A DNA stretch of 54,851 bases from Actinomycetota bacterium (GTDB lineage Bacteria; Actinomycetota; Actinomycetes; Streptosporangiales; Streptosporangiaceae), in assembly GCA_003168255.1 (NCBI GenBank), contig PMSU01000142.1:1-54851 (forward strand). Direction: 5' to 3'. Below are positions 8,559 through 16,157 of this stretch, piece after piece. The number at the start of each line of letters is the position of its first letter. Position 1 is the first letter of the stretch. A program made the position numbers and the translations under genes. Under the pieces are notes generated by a model that searched no databases, was not told the origin of the DNA, and saw nothing but the letters and a program-made list of their open reading frames with translations.

Positions 8559-9299
8559 GTGAAGGCATCTCCCGAGGCGCAGCTGCGCCTCCTTGAACTG
8601 GCCGACCTGGATGCCGAGCTGAATCGGCTCGATCACCGGCGGCGCGGCCTGCCCGAGGTCGCCGAGGTCGACAAGATCGACGCGCGTGACGCGGAACTGC
8701 ATGACGCCATCGTCGGCGCGCAGACCAGCGAGAAGGACCTCGCGCGGGAACAGGCAAAGGCCGAGGCGGACGTCGACCAGGTCCGGACCAGGACGGCCAG
8801 GGACCGCGAGCGCCTCGACGCGGGCCAGGTCTCCTCGCCGCGCGAGCTGGAGAGCCTCCAGTCGGAGATAACCTCGCTGGCGCGCAGGCAGTCCGAGCTC
8901 GAGGACGTCGCGCTCGACGTGATGGAGCGCAGGGAAGCCGCGCAGAACAGCGGCAACTCGCTGGCGGCCGAGCGCGCCGAGCTGGCCGGCCGCAGGGAAA
9001 CCGCCGTGGCCCGGCGCGACGAGTCGCTCGGTGAGCTGGGGGAGCAGTGGGAGAAGGCGGCGGACCGGCGAGCTGCCGTCGTCGCCCAGGTTCCGGACGA
9101 CCTGCTCACCCTCTACGAGCGGATGCGGGTCCAGCACGGGGTAGGTGCCGCCGCGCTGCGGCGGGGCCGGTGCGAAGGCTGTCACCTGACGCTGCACACC
9201 GTGGACCTGAACAGGATCCACGCCGCGCCCGAGGACGAGGTGCTGCGCTGCGAGGAATGCCGCAGGATCCTGGTCCGCACGCCTGACTCCGGGCTGTGA
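8559..9299 (+). CDS. C4-type zinc-ribbon, coiled-coil protein (CT398/DUF164-like)
   Basis: The 246-residue protein has a long helical coiled coil (about 10-185, rich in Glu, Arg and Ala) and a C-terminal zinc ribbon with two CxxC pairs (CEGC and CEEC, about 205-232). This family is widespread in actinomycetes and is usually encoded beside the RNase H/phosphatase fusion, as here; a nucleic-acid-related or chaperone-like role has been proposed, but the function is not settled. I choose GTG at 8559, where the conserved sequence begins (KASPEAQLRLLELADLDAEL); the frame extends to 8316 but without similarity. Its stop overlaps the next gene (GTGA), so the two are coupled. Confidence 0.88.
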   Translation: MKASPEAQLRLLELADLDAELNRLDHRRRGLPEVAEVDKIDARDAELHDAIVGAQTSEKDLAREQAKAEADVDQVRTRTARDRERLDAGQVSSPRELESLQSEITSLARRQSELEDVALDVMERREAAQNSGNSLAAERAELAGRRETAVARRDESLGELGEQWEKAADRRAAVVAQVPDDLLTLYERMRVQHGVGAAALRRGRCEGCHLTLHTVDLNRIHAAPEDEVLRCEECRRILVRTPDSGL

Positions 9300-10423
9300 C
9301 CCACGCGGTGACACGCAGCCTGATCGTGGCCGCCGACGGCGGTTCCCGCGGCAACCCCGGCATCGCCGGGTACGGGGCCGTGGTGCTCGACGCCGCTACC
9401 GGCGAGGTGCTCGCTGAGGTGCGGGACGGCATCGGCCGGGCCACCAACAACGTGGCGGAGTACTCCGGCCTCATCGCCGGCCTGCGCGCCGCCGCGCAGA
9501 TCGCCCCGGGGGCGGCGGTCGAGGCGCGGCTGGACTCCAAGCTCGTCGTCGAGCAGATGTCAGGCCGCTGGAAGATCAAGCATCCGGATCTGCGCTCGCT
9601 CGCGCAGGCGGCCAGCGACGCGGCCAGGCAGCTGGGGCCGGTGACCTACGTCTGGGTGCCGCGCGCACGCAACGCCCATGCCGACCGGCTCGCCAACGAG
9701 GCTATGGATTCAGCCGAACGGGGCGGCGCGAGTGTTGCTGGCGGCGCCAGCCGTTCGGAAGAAAATCTGGTGCCAAAGCCCATCGCCTGGCGGGCAGCCG
9801 ACGGGCAGCCGACGACCACCATCCTGCTCCGGCACGGGCAGACGCCGCTGTCGGACGAGAAACGGTTCGCCGGGACGGGGGATGTGCCGCTTACGGAGAA
9901 GGGCGTCGCGCAGGCGAAGGCCGCCGCGGCCGCGCTGGCGGCGCGGGGCGGCATCGATGAGATCGTGACCTCGCCGCTGCGCCGGGCCCGGCGGACCGCG
10001 GCCGAGGTGGCGGCGGCCACCGGGCTGCCGGTCCGCGTCGAGGACGCGCTCAGGGAGACCGACTTCGGCAAGTGGGAGGGCCTGAGTTTCGCCGAGGCCC
10101 GTGATCAGTGGCCGGCTGAGGTGACCGCGTGGCTGGCGGAGCCGGCCGCGCCGCCGCCGGGCGGTGAGAGCGTCACCGATACCGGGCTGCGGGTAGCCGC
10201 CGCGCTCGACGCGCTGCTGGCCACGAGCCCGGGCCGCACCCTGCTGATCGTCAGTCACGTGACCCCGATCAAGTCGCTGGTGACCCGTGCGCTGCTCGCG
10301 CCGCCCGCGGCGATGCACCGCATGTACCTGGACGTGGCGTCGCTGTGCGAGATCGACTGGTATCCCGACGGGCGCGGTGTGCTCAGGTCGTTCAACGACA
10401 CGGCGCACCTGCGCGACATGTGA
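9296..10423 (+). CDS. Bifunctional RNase HI / histidine phosphatase (CobC-like)
   Basis: The 375-residue fusion has an N-terminal RNase HI domain (residues 7-145) with acidic catalytic positions in ADGGSRGNPG (Asp14), VAEYSGL, RLDSKLVV and NAHADRLAN, and a C-terminal phosphoglycerate-mutase-fold phosphatase (about 170-375) with LLRHGQT, TSPLRRARRTA, ETDFGKWEG and VSHVTPIK. The same fusion in mycobacteria and streptomycetes degrades RNA-DNA hybrids and has acid phosphatase or alpha-ribazole-phosphate phosphatase activity, which links it to cobalamin synthesis. GTG at 9296 overlaps the upstream stop by four bases. The RNase P RNA gene begins about 22 bases downstream. Confidence 0.95.
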   Translation: MTHAVTRSLIVAADGGSRGNPGIAGYGAVVLDAATGEVLAEVRDGIGRATNNVAEYSGLIAGLRAAAQIAPGAAVEARLDSKLVVEQMSGRWKIKHPDLRSLAQAASDAARQLGPVTYVWVPRARNAHADRLANEAMDSAERGGASVAGGASRSEENLVPKPIAWRAADGQPTTTILLRHGQTPLSDEKRFAGTGDVPLTEKGVAQAKAAAAALAARGGIDEIVTSPLRRARRTAAEVAAATGLPVRVEDALRETDFGKWEGLSFAEARDQWPAEVTAWLAEPAAPPPGGESVTDTGLRVAAALDALLATSPGRTLLIVSHVTPIKSLVTRALLAPPAAMHRMYLDVASLCEIDWYPDGRGVLRSFNDTAHLRDM

Positions 10424-10445
10424 GCCGCGGGTAACATGGCCTCGC

Positions 10446-10854
10446 GGCGGGCGAGTCGGCCGGGCGGCCGCGCCTGGCTGATCGCCAGGTGAGGAAGGTC
10501 CGGGCTCCGCAGGGCGGGGTGGTCGGTAACGCCGACCCGGGGTGACCCGCGGGAAAGTGCCACAGAAAACAGACCGCCCCGGGATTCGCGTCCCGGGGTA
10601 AGGGTGAAACGGTGGTGTAAGAGACCACCAGCGCCGCAGGTGACTGCGGCGGCTTGGTAAACCCCACCCGGAGCAAGGTCAAGAGGGCTTCGCGTTCTTC
10701 GGGGCGCGGGGCCTGCGCGAGCGCTTGAGGGCGGCCCGCCCGATGCTCGCGGGTAGACCGCACGAGGCTGCCGGCAACGGCAGTCCCAGATGGATGGCCG
10801 CCGGCCCGCGCGAGCGGGTGCACAGAACCCGGCCTACAGGCCGACTCGCCCGCC
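10446..10854 (+). ncRNA. rnpB: RNase P RNA (bacterial class A)
   Basis: The signature blocks appear in order: GAGGAAGGTCCGGGCTCC near 10491-10508, GTGCCACAGAAAACAGACCG near 10557-10576, GGTAAGGGTGAAACGGTGG near 10597-10615, GGTAAACCCCACC near 10656-10668, and AGATGGATGGCCGCC followed by ACAGAACCCGGCCTACAGG at 10789-10840. The ends pair as P1: GGGCGAGTCGGC at 10449-10460 with GCCGACTCGCCC at the 3' end. It is the catalytic RNA that matures the 5' ends of tRNAs. It follows the RNase H/phosphatase gene, a common actinomycete arrangement. Ends are accurate to a few bases. Confidence 0.97.
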
Positions 10855-11689
10855 GCCTGACCTGCGACTCGCCTCACTGCCAGGGCCGTGGACTCCGCCA
10901 CGGTCATTTCCGCTGGTTGCGGGCGCGCTCGCGAATTGCTGCATGGCGGGCGGCGACATTCTCTGGCCGGTACATACGGTCACGCCACTCGCGTGCGAGG
11001 TGCCATTCGCGCCGCTGGCCCGTCGCGGTGTTTGGTTGTACAGCATTCCGGTCCGGACGTGTCCGGCGGCTGTGCTGACGATCACGGTGGCTGCGCCGGG
11101 TGCGCTGGCGGATGTGGCTCCGGAGCATGCGGTCAGTGTGGAGCCTGGCTGTTTAGGGGCGCACAGTAGATCGGCGTCGATCTCTCTGGCGGGGTGAAGC
11201 CGGGAGGGATACCTGGGGCAGGCGGGGCAGGTGGTGACTGCTGGGCGTGGATGAAGGGACGCGCAGCGCCAGACCCAGGAATGAATGCGGCGTTACCTAC
11301 CACCCGTGGGGGGCTCTGCCGCATCCATCCCCCGCAGGCGGGCGCGGCTCCGCTAGGTGAGCCGTCTTTCGCCGTCCCCCGATGCCATATACCGGGCATT
11401 CCGGTCGAACCGCGCCGCTGCGCGATGATCTGCGGAGAGTTCCAGTCCGCCTGGGCACCAGACCCCCGCCGGTCTCGCCCGGGCGCGGCCCGGCTCGTGC
11501 AGGCCGCCGAGCAGGTCGCGCTGCGGCTGGGTGTAGGGCCGCCCCCCGGCTGGTGTCTGATCAAGCCTCGGCGCGGCAATGGTTCAAATTTTTTCCGGCT
11601 TCGCGCCGCGGGGGTGTCCTCTCCGGGCGGGTCCGTCCGTCCTTCTCATGGTGGCGCTCGCCACCACGCGGAGAGAAACGAGGAGACCG
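10855..11689. other. Long intergenic region after rnpB
   Basis: About 830 bp carry no gene I can support. Several short frames are open on both strands. One on the minus strand near 10905-11010 ends in a basic REWHLAREWRDRMYRPENVA-type sequence that could be a gene fragment. The part at 11161-11336 is one copy of an intergenic repeat described separately. The end of the region holds GAGGAG, the ribosome-binding site of the SgcJ-like gene. Confidence 0.4.
11161..11336. repeat. Intergenic repeat, copy 1, with 40-nt hairpin
   Basis: The stretch matches 22459-22655 block by block: TCGGCGTCGATCTC, GGGGCAGGTGGTGACTGC, GATGAAGGGACGCGCAG and ACCTACCACCC. At 11285-11324 it has a hairpin with ATGCGGC and GCCGCAT as arms around CCTACCACCCGTGGGGGG. 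On the minus strand both copies also read a short frame with a CxxC pair followed by EIDAD. It may be a mobile intergenic repeat or the remains of a small gene with a structured leader. Confidence 0.6.
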
Positions 11690-12103
11690 ATGACTAGCAA
11701 GACCACCACGGCAGGGTCCGGCGCCGACCGGCAGGCCATTCTCGACGTGCTCGCGGGCCTGTACAGGGCGTGGGAAGCAGGCGACGCCGAGGCGTTCGTG
11801 GCCGACTACACCGACGACGCCAGTGTGGTCCAGCCCGGCGTCTACAAGAAGGACCGCGAGGAGATCCGCACCACGATGGCCGCAGGGTTCGCGGGCCCGC
11901 TTAGCGGGTCGCGGGCGACCGACCACCCGGCGGACGTCCGTTTTCTTACCGACGACACGGCCGTAGTGATCAGCGAGGGCGGGATCATCTTTCCTGGGCA
12001 GGACGCTGTCGCGAGCGAGGGGCTGGTGCGCGCGACCTGGGTGCTGGTCAGGCGCGACGACGCCTGGCGCATCGCCTCCTACCACAACAGCCCCGCCAGC
12101 TAA
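11690..12103 (+). CDS. SgcJ/EcaC-type SnoaL/NTF2-like protein
   Basis: The 137-residue protein has an NTF2-like cone fold: the helix AILDVLAGLYRAWEAGDAEAF, the segment DYTDDASVVQPG, and the C-terminal strands ATWVLVRRDDAWRIASYHNS, all typical of the SgcJ/EcaC family. Members act as small isomerases, hydrolases or ligand-binding proteins, and the substrate cannot be read from sequence. ATG at 11690 follows GAGGAG with suitable spacing. It sits upstream of a YCII protein and an ECF42 sigma factor; related actinomycete loci often group SnoaL-like, YCII-like and ECF genes, so it may belong to the same stress-response set. Confidence 0.88.
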   Translation: MTSKTTTAGSGADRQAILDVLAGLYRAWEAGDAEAFVADYTDDASVVQPGVYKKDREEIRTTMAAGFAGPLSGSRATDHPADVRFLTDDTAVVISEGGIIFPGQDAVASEGLVRATWVLVRRDDAWRIASYHNSPAS

Positions 12104-12257
12104 GGCGCCCTCTTCCGGGTACGGGGCGTTCCCTTCCGGGGAGCCGCCCCGTACCCGGATCCAAACGGGTTCCAGGGCCGTTGCAGCGGTTGGCGCAGTC
12201 GTGATCGCCCAGGTAAAACGGTATGGCATGGTCCGCTGAACGGAGGGAGCCTTGAGA

Positions 12258-12617
12258 ATGGCGCTGTATGTGGCCTTGTTGTACTACGACCGGGACAAGT
12301 ACTGGGCCTCATCGCCGGAGACGGAGTTCTCCCCCGAGTACAGGGAGTTCGCCCGCCGGGCCACCGAGGCTGGGGTCATGCGCGGTGGCGAAGCTCTGCA
12401 CCCGGTGACCATGTCGACCACCATCACCGTCTCGGGCGGCGAGGGCGGCGACGTCCTGCTCGTCGACGGCCCTTACGCCGAGGCGAAGGAGGTCCTGGGT
12501 GGATACTTTCTGCTGGAGGCGGCCGACCTCGACGAGGCCATCGCGTGGGCGGTGCAGATCCCGGCCGCCTGGCAGGGGAAGATCGAGCTTCGTCCGGTAG
12601 CGCCCGGACACGCCTAG
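12258..12617 (+). CDS. YCII-related (DGPF domain) protein, partner of ECF42 sigma factor
   Basis: The 119-residue YCII-fold protein contains the motif VDGPYAEAKEVLGGYF (about 72-87), the DGPF-type core of this family, and IELRPV at the end. DGPF proteins are encoded next to ECF42 sigma factors across actinobacteria and are often their regulatory targets; their biochemical activity is unknown. The ATG at 12258 is best spaced from GGAGGGAG; a TTG two codons earlier is possible. The ECF42 gene follows within a few bases, so both are probably co-transcribed. Confidence 0.9.
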   Translation: MALYVALLYYDRDKYWASSPETEFSPEYREFARRATEAGVMRGGEALHPVTMSTTITVSGGEGGDVLLVDGPYAEAKEVLGGYFLLEAADLDEAIAWAVQIPAAWQGKIELRPVAPGHA

Positions 12618-12629
12618 GTGCACGCTGGC

Positions 12630-13892
12630 ATGGACGCCACTGACACTCTGGTCGAGGTGCTGAAGGGCGAAGGTCCCAGGGTGCTGGCCACCCTGGCCAG
12701 GACCGTCGGTGACCTGGCCGTCGCCGAGGACGCGCTCTCCGAGGCCACGATCACCGCCCTGGATGCCTGGCCCAAAACGGGGATCCCCGACAACCCGCGG
12801 GCCTGGCTGGCGGTGGTCGCCCGCCGCAAGGCGCTTGACCTGCTGCGACGCGAGTCAGCCCGGGCCGCCAAGGAGAGTGCCGCATTCCGGTGGGGGACCG
12901 AGGCCGCACCGGACCAGATCGAGGACGCGATCGAGGTGATGGAGCGGGAGAGTTCGCTGCGCGACGATATGCTGCGCCTGATCTTCACCTGCTGCCACCC
13001 GGCGCTCGGCCGTGAGGCTCAGGTGGCCCTCTCGCTGCGCACGCTGGCCCGGCTCGAGGTACCGGCCATCGCCCGCGCCTTCCTGGTGCCTGAGGCCACC
13101 ATGGCGAAGCGACTGGTACGGGCCCGCTCCAAGATCGCCACGGCCCGCATCCCCTACGCGATCCCCTCCGACACGGAGCTTCCCGACCGACTGGCCGCGG
13201 TGCTGGCGGTGGTGTACCTGATCGCCACCGAGGCCCACGCCCCGACCGGCGGAGACGCGGTGGCCCGTGTCGATCTCGAGGCCGAGGCGATCCGGCTGGC
13301 TCGTTTGCTGGCCGGCCTGATGCCCGACGAACCCGAGGCGCTCTCCCTGCTTGCCCTGTTGCTGCTGACGTCGGCCCGCACCTGCGCCCGCACCGACGCC
13401 GACGGTAACCCGGTGACCCTGGCCGACCAGGACCGCACCCGCTGGAACCGAGCCGCGATCGCCGAGGGGCTGGCGTGGCTGTCCGAGGCGGTGACCCGGT
13501 CCGGCGGGGTCGCCAGGGCCTATCAGATCCAGGCTCACCTCGCCGCGGCCCACTCGACCGCGCTCAGCTGGCAGGAGACGGACTGGGACCGGATCGTCGG
13601 CCTCTACGACTTGCTCGGGTCGATCACGGTCAGCCCGGTGGTGGCGCTCAACCGGGCGGTCGCGGTTACCGAGCGCGACGGCCCCGAGGCGGGGTTGGCT
13701 GCCCTGAAGACCATCGCCGGCCTGGAGTACTCACATCTCTGGCACGCTGCTCTGGCGGACAACCTGCGCCGGCTTGGCCGCACGAGCGACGCGGCCGGAG
13801 AACTTCACACGGCGGTGACCCTGGCGCCCAGCGAAGTCGAACAGCGCCTCCTGCAGGGCCGTCTGCGCACCGTGCGGTCCGAGCTCGGCTGA
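12630..13892 (+). CDS. ECF42-type RNA polymerase sigma factor with C-terminal TPR-like domain
   Basis: The protein has about 420 residues: sigma regions 2 and 4 at about 10-190 (DLAVAEDALSEATITALDAW; FTCCHPALGREAQVALSLRT; VPAIARAFLVPEATMAKRLVRARSKI), then a long helical C-terminal extension (DUF6596/TPR-like) containing SPVVALNRAVAVTERDGP. This architecture defines ECF42, in which the C-terminal domain replaces an anti-sigma factor and is needed for activity. I choose ATG 12630 because AGGTG lies nine bases before it; GTG 12618, right after the upstream stop, is the alternative. No anti-sigma gene is present, as expected. The preceding DGPF gene is a likely target. Confidence 0.92.
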   Translation: MDATDTLVEVLKGEGPRVLATLARTVGDLAVAEDALSEATITALDAWPKTGIPDNPRAWLAVVARRKALDLLRRESARAAKESAAFRWGTEAAPDQIEDAIEVMERESSLRDDMLRLIFTCCHPALGREAQVALSLRTLARLEVPAIARAFLVPEATMAKRLVRARSKIATARIPYAIPSDTELPDRLAAVLAVVYLIATEAHAPTGGDAVARVDLEAEAIRLARLLAGLMPDEPEALSLLALLLLTSARTCARTDADGNPVTLADQDRTRWNRAAIAEGLAWLSEAVTRSGGVARAYQIQAHLAAAHSTALSWQETDWDRIVGLYDLLGSITVSPVVALNRAVAVTERDGPEAGLAALKTIAGLEYSHLWHAALADNLRRLGRTSDAAGELHTAVTLAPSEVEQRLLQGRLRTVRSELG

Positions 13893-13950
13893 CGGCCTTC
13901 CAGCTTTCTGCTTTCCTCGACTTTCCCGCCGGATGTGTCCTCCACCCGCT

Positions 13951-14550
13951 TCACCGTCCGGCTGAACCAGCATCAGGCGCCGGCTGACCTTCGTGCGGGT
14001 CATCCGCCCCGTCTTTATGACGGACCAGTGCGGTGACCTCGTGCCTGATACCGATCGACGGCCCGCCGATCAGCTCCCAGGCACGGCCGATCCCGACCAG
14101 GAAGCAGACCACTGCGAGAATCGCGATCGTGTTCACGGCCCCGGAGTCGCCCGGATGGGCGCTCACGTCTATTCCCTCGATCAGCTGGATCGTGAACGTG
14201 ACGGCCAGCCCGATCAGGAACAGCCCATCACGCACTGTGCCCCACCGCACCTGACGCAGGCGGATCAGCGACAGCAGCGACGCCACGATGAATGTGAGCC
14301 CGACGGCCGCCACGCTCACCGCGGCCCCCCCGATCTTGTGACCGGGGATCAGCGCGAACAGCGATACCGCCAGCGTGTTGGTGAACGCCGTCAGCGCCGC
14401 CACCGCGCGTATGCGGTGCAGCTGCCCCTCCGCCTCGACGCGGGCGAGCCGATCGGAGGCCACCGAGATAGCCACGAACAGCAGCCCGATCAGCGCTCCG
14501 GCCACGCTTGCGCTGGCCGTGAAGAAGTCACGAATGCTCGATGAAACCAC
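13951..14550 (-). CDS. Small multi-pass membrane protein of unknown function
   Basis: The 199-residue protein starts at GTG 14550 with SSSIRDFFTASASVAGALIG and has four predicted transmembrane helices: about 10-30, 52-70, 75-95 and 105-165 taken as two segments. A polar C-terminal tail follows. The N-terminus resembles small actinomycete membrane proteins of unknown function with an FF-x-ASA-x-VAGALIGLLFV start. No enzymatic motif is visible. The start has no clear SD. Its 5' end abuts the remains of an alpha/beta-hydrolase gene. Confidence 0.65.
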   Translation of the reverse strand: MVSSSIRDFFTASASVAGALIGLLFVAISVASDRLARVEAEGQLHRIRAVAALTAFTNTLAVSLFALIPGHKIGGAAVSVAAVGLTFIVASLLSLIRLRQVRWGTVRDGLFLIGLAVTFTIQLIEGIDVSAHPGDSGAVNTIAILAVVCFLVGIGRAWELIGGPSIGIRHEVTALVRHKDGADDPHEGQPAPDAGSAGR

Positions 14551-14858
14551 CTGGTGAGTCTTGCAGCCGCAACCGGCGGGCGGGCACGGACCGCGCCGGC
14601 CGCACCGGGCGTTCTGGCAGTAGCGCGCCGCACGCCATGGCATGGCATGGCATGCGGACCCCCACCGGAATGGCCCATGACCGCGAATTGCCCGTCATGA
14701 GACACCCAGCGGATGCCGCGCTGGGCGGCGGCCGGGAACAGCGGGTCGGGCGGCGCGCCAGTGTTCGGCGTGCCGTGGTGCCAGAAAGCAGCGAGGCGGG
14801 CGCCGGCACCATCCACGGGGACGTCGTAAACATGCAGGGTGCGTCCGTCGCTCAGCAC
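14551..14858 (-). pseudogene. Alpha/beta-hydrolase remnant, internally deleted and frameshifted
   Basis: From 14858 the minus strand reads LSDGRTLHVYDVPVDG and WHHGTPNTGAPPDPLF, the N-terminus of a small alpha/beta hydrolase. The segment between the oxyanion strand and the nucleophile elbow is missing, and the frame resumes at QFAVMGHSGGGPHA. Immediately after, extra copies of the pentamer CATGC (plus-strand CATGG repeats around 14637-14651) shift the frame. Removing ten bases restores the expected HAMACGALLPER continuation. The C-terminal half of the protein is absent, cut off by the neighbouring membrane-protein gene. Three lesions make this a dead gene. Confidence 0.85.
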
Positions 14859-15601
14859 GAGATCAGTTGGTGGGGATGCGTTCGCCTGCGGGGTCGATGA
14901 GGTTGGTCAGCTGGACCGGGCCGTGCTGCAGTTCGATGATCCGCGCTGTGCGCCTGGTAATCAGCCGCGAGTTTGCGAATGTCGTCGAGCAGCGGGCCAA
15001 TCCACCGCGTCATGGCCGGATGTTCGTCGGTGACGGCCTCGACGAACGCGGCGTAACCGATGCATTCCCAGCGCGGACCGACTCGATCGGTCGGCATGTC
15101 GGCTGTGCTGAGGAACACTTCTCCGAGCGCGCGCTGGTCGCCGCGAAAGATCTGCAATACCCGGTCGCGATTCGAACGGCTATCGGCCAGAACGTACCGG
15201 ACGGTCTCCATCGCCGTCATGATGTCCCGGTCCTGACCCCGGTTCAGCGGCGCCAGTAGCTGGACCTCCCGCCGGAGTATTTCGGCCAGCACAGGAATTG
15301 GCCGATCAGGTAGGCCGTGCTGTACCTCCACGAACACGAGATCCTCCGGGCCCGTATTGTGCACGCGGTGCGCGACCCCCTGGGCGACATCCACGGCATG
15401 GCCTCGCCGTACATCTACCTGGTCGCCGTCGAGGGTCACCACTCCTTCGCCTTCGACGACGAACCAGTGCTCCGCGCGGCGTGCATGCGTCTGGTAGCTG
15501 ATCCGCTGCCCGGGCCGCACCACGATCGTCTTGACTTGGAAACCCTTGTCCTCAGCGAGGACGGTGTATGAACCCCACGGGCGTTCGGTTTGCTGCGTCA
15601 C
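14852..15601 (-). CDS. Cupin (mannose-6-phosphate isomerase type II-like) fused to a helical domain of unknown family
   Basis: From GTG 15601 (TQQTERPWGSYTVL) the first 97 or so residues are a complete cupin of the type found at the C-terminus of mannose-6-phosphate isomerase/GDP-mannose pyrophosphorylase: RPGQRISYQTHARRAEHW and HAVDVAQGVAHRVHNTG carry the metal-ligand positions. After VEVQHG the frame continues into about 110 helical residues (VLAEILRREVQLL... LLDDIRKLAADYQAHS) that I do not recognise. The last 30 residues are low-quality Pro/Arg/His sequence, whereas the next frame reads a convincing IIELQHGPVQLTNLIDPAGER ending at 14863. A single-base frameshift near 14955 is therefore likely, and the second half may be a separate, damaged gene. 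Confidence 0.6.
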   Translation of the reverse strand: MTQQTERPWGSYTVLAEDKGFQVKTIVVRPGQRISYQTHARRAEHWFVVEGEGVVTLDGDQVDVRRGHAVDVAQGVAHRVHNTGPEDLVFVEVQHGLPDRPIPVLAEILRREVQLLAPLNRGQDRDIMTAMETVRYVLADSRSNRDRVLQIFRGDQRALGEVFLSTADMPTDRVGPRWECIGYAAFVEAVTDEHPAMTRWIGPLLDDIRKLAADYQAHSADHRTAARPGPADQPHRPRRRTHPHQLISC

Positions 15602-15729
15602 CGCACCATCATGTCGGACCCGCCTGCCCAGAGCAGGCCAGATCTCCATCCGCACGATGAAATGCGGGCCCCAATAGCGGGCCCCCGGTTAAGGGAACTG
15701 TCGCGATATGAGGACCGCGGGCGCGAATT

Positions 15730-16020
15730 TCAGCGGGCTGCCAAAACCTCCATGATCTTTTCCGCGGCAGCCGACGGATCCTCAGTGTCGTGCAGCACCT
15801 CGCCCCAGGACCACCGGTAGTACCAGCGCAGCCGTCCCTCCGGGTCGTTGGCCGGAATGCAGTCAATACTTTCCGCGAGCATCGTGGCGCCCGGCATAAA
15901 AACATGCAGTGCGGCCGGATACGTCGTCTTTACCGTGGCCGGGAGCCCTCTGCTATCCAGGGCCGTCGCGAGCCTGTGCAAGTGGTACGTGCGCGCATGA
16001 TCGGGCGCAACCCGTTTCAT
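15730..16020 (-). CDS. Conserved-looking small hypothetical protein
   Basis: From ATG 16020 the frame gives 96 residues: an N-terminal helix (HLHRLATALDSRGLPATV), a strand-rich middle (LHVFMPGATMLAESIDCIP), and a WYYRWSWGEVLHDTEDP segment followed by a C-terminal helix. The composition is that of a real protein and AAGG lies upstream of the start. I do not recognise the family; it resembles small actinomycete orphan proteins that sense or bind a ligand. Upstream in-frame ATGs at 16047 and 16089 are alternatives. Confidence 0.6.
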   Translation of the reverse strand: MKRVAPDHARTYHLHRLATALDSRGLPATVKTTYPAALHVFMPGATMLAESIDCIPANDPEGRLRWYYRWSWGEVLHDTEDPSAAAEKIMEVLAAR

Positions 16021-16157
16021 ATGTCCCGCCTTGTCCGGTCGGCTCATTCTCCATGTCGCCCGGGCATGTTTGTCAACCGCTGCCAGCAATTAATATGCCC
16101 TCATCGCGGCAGCGCCCGACGCCGCCGGCGATGCCCGGCGGCGTCTGAGCTCCTGTA

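Noticed and set aside
11161..11336. 6C-type small RNA
   Set aside because: The hairpins do contain six-C runs on the minus strand, but the two-hairpin layout of that RNA class is not evident.
11194..11697. 167-codon plus-strand frame
   Set aside because: It crosses the intergenic repeat and the RBS of the SgcJ-like gene; no conserved sequence.
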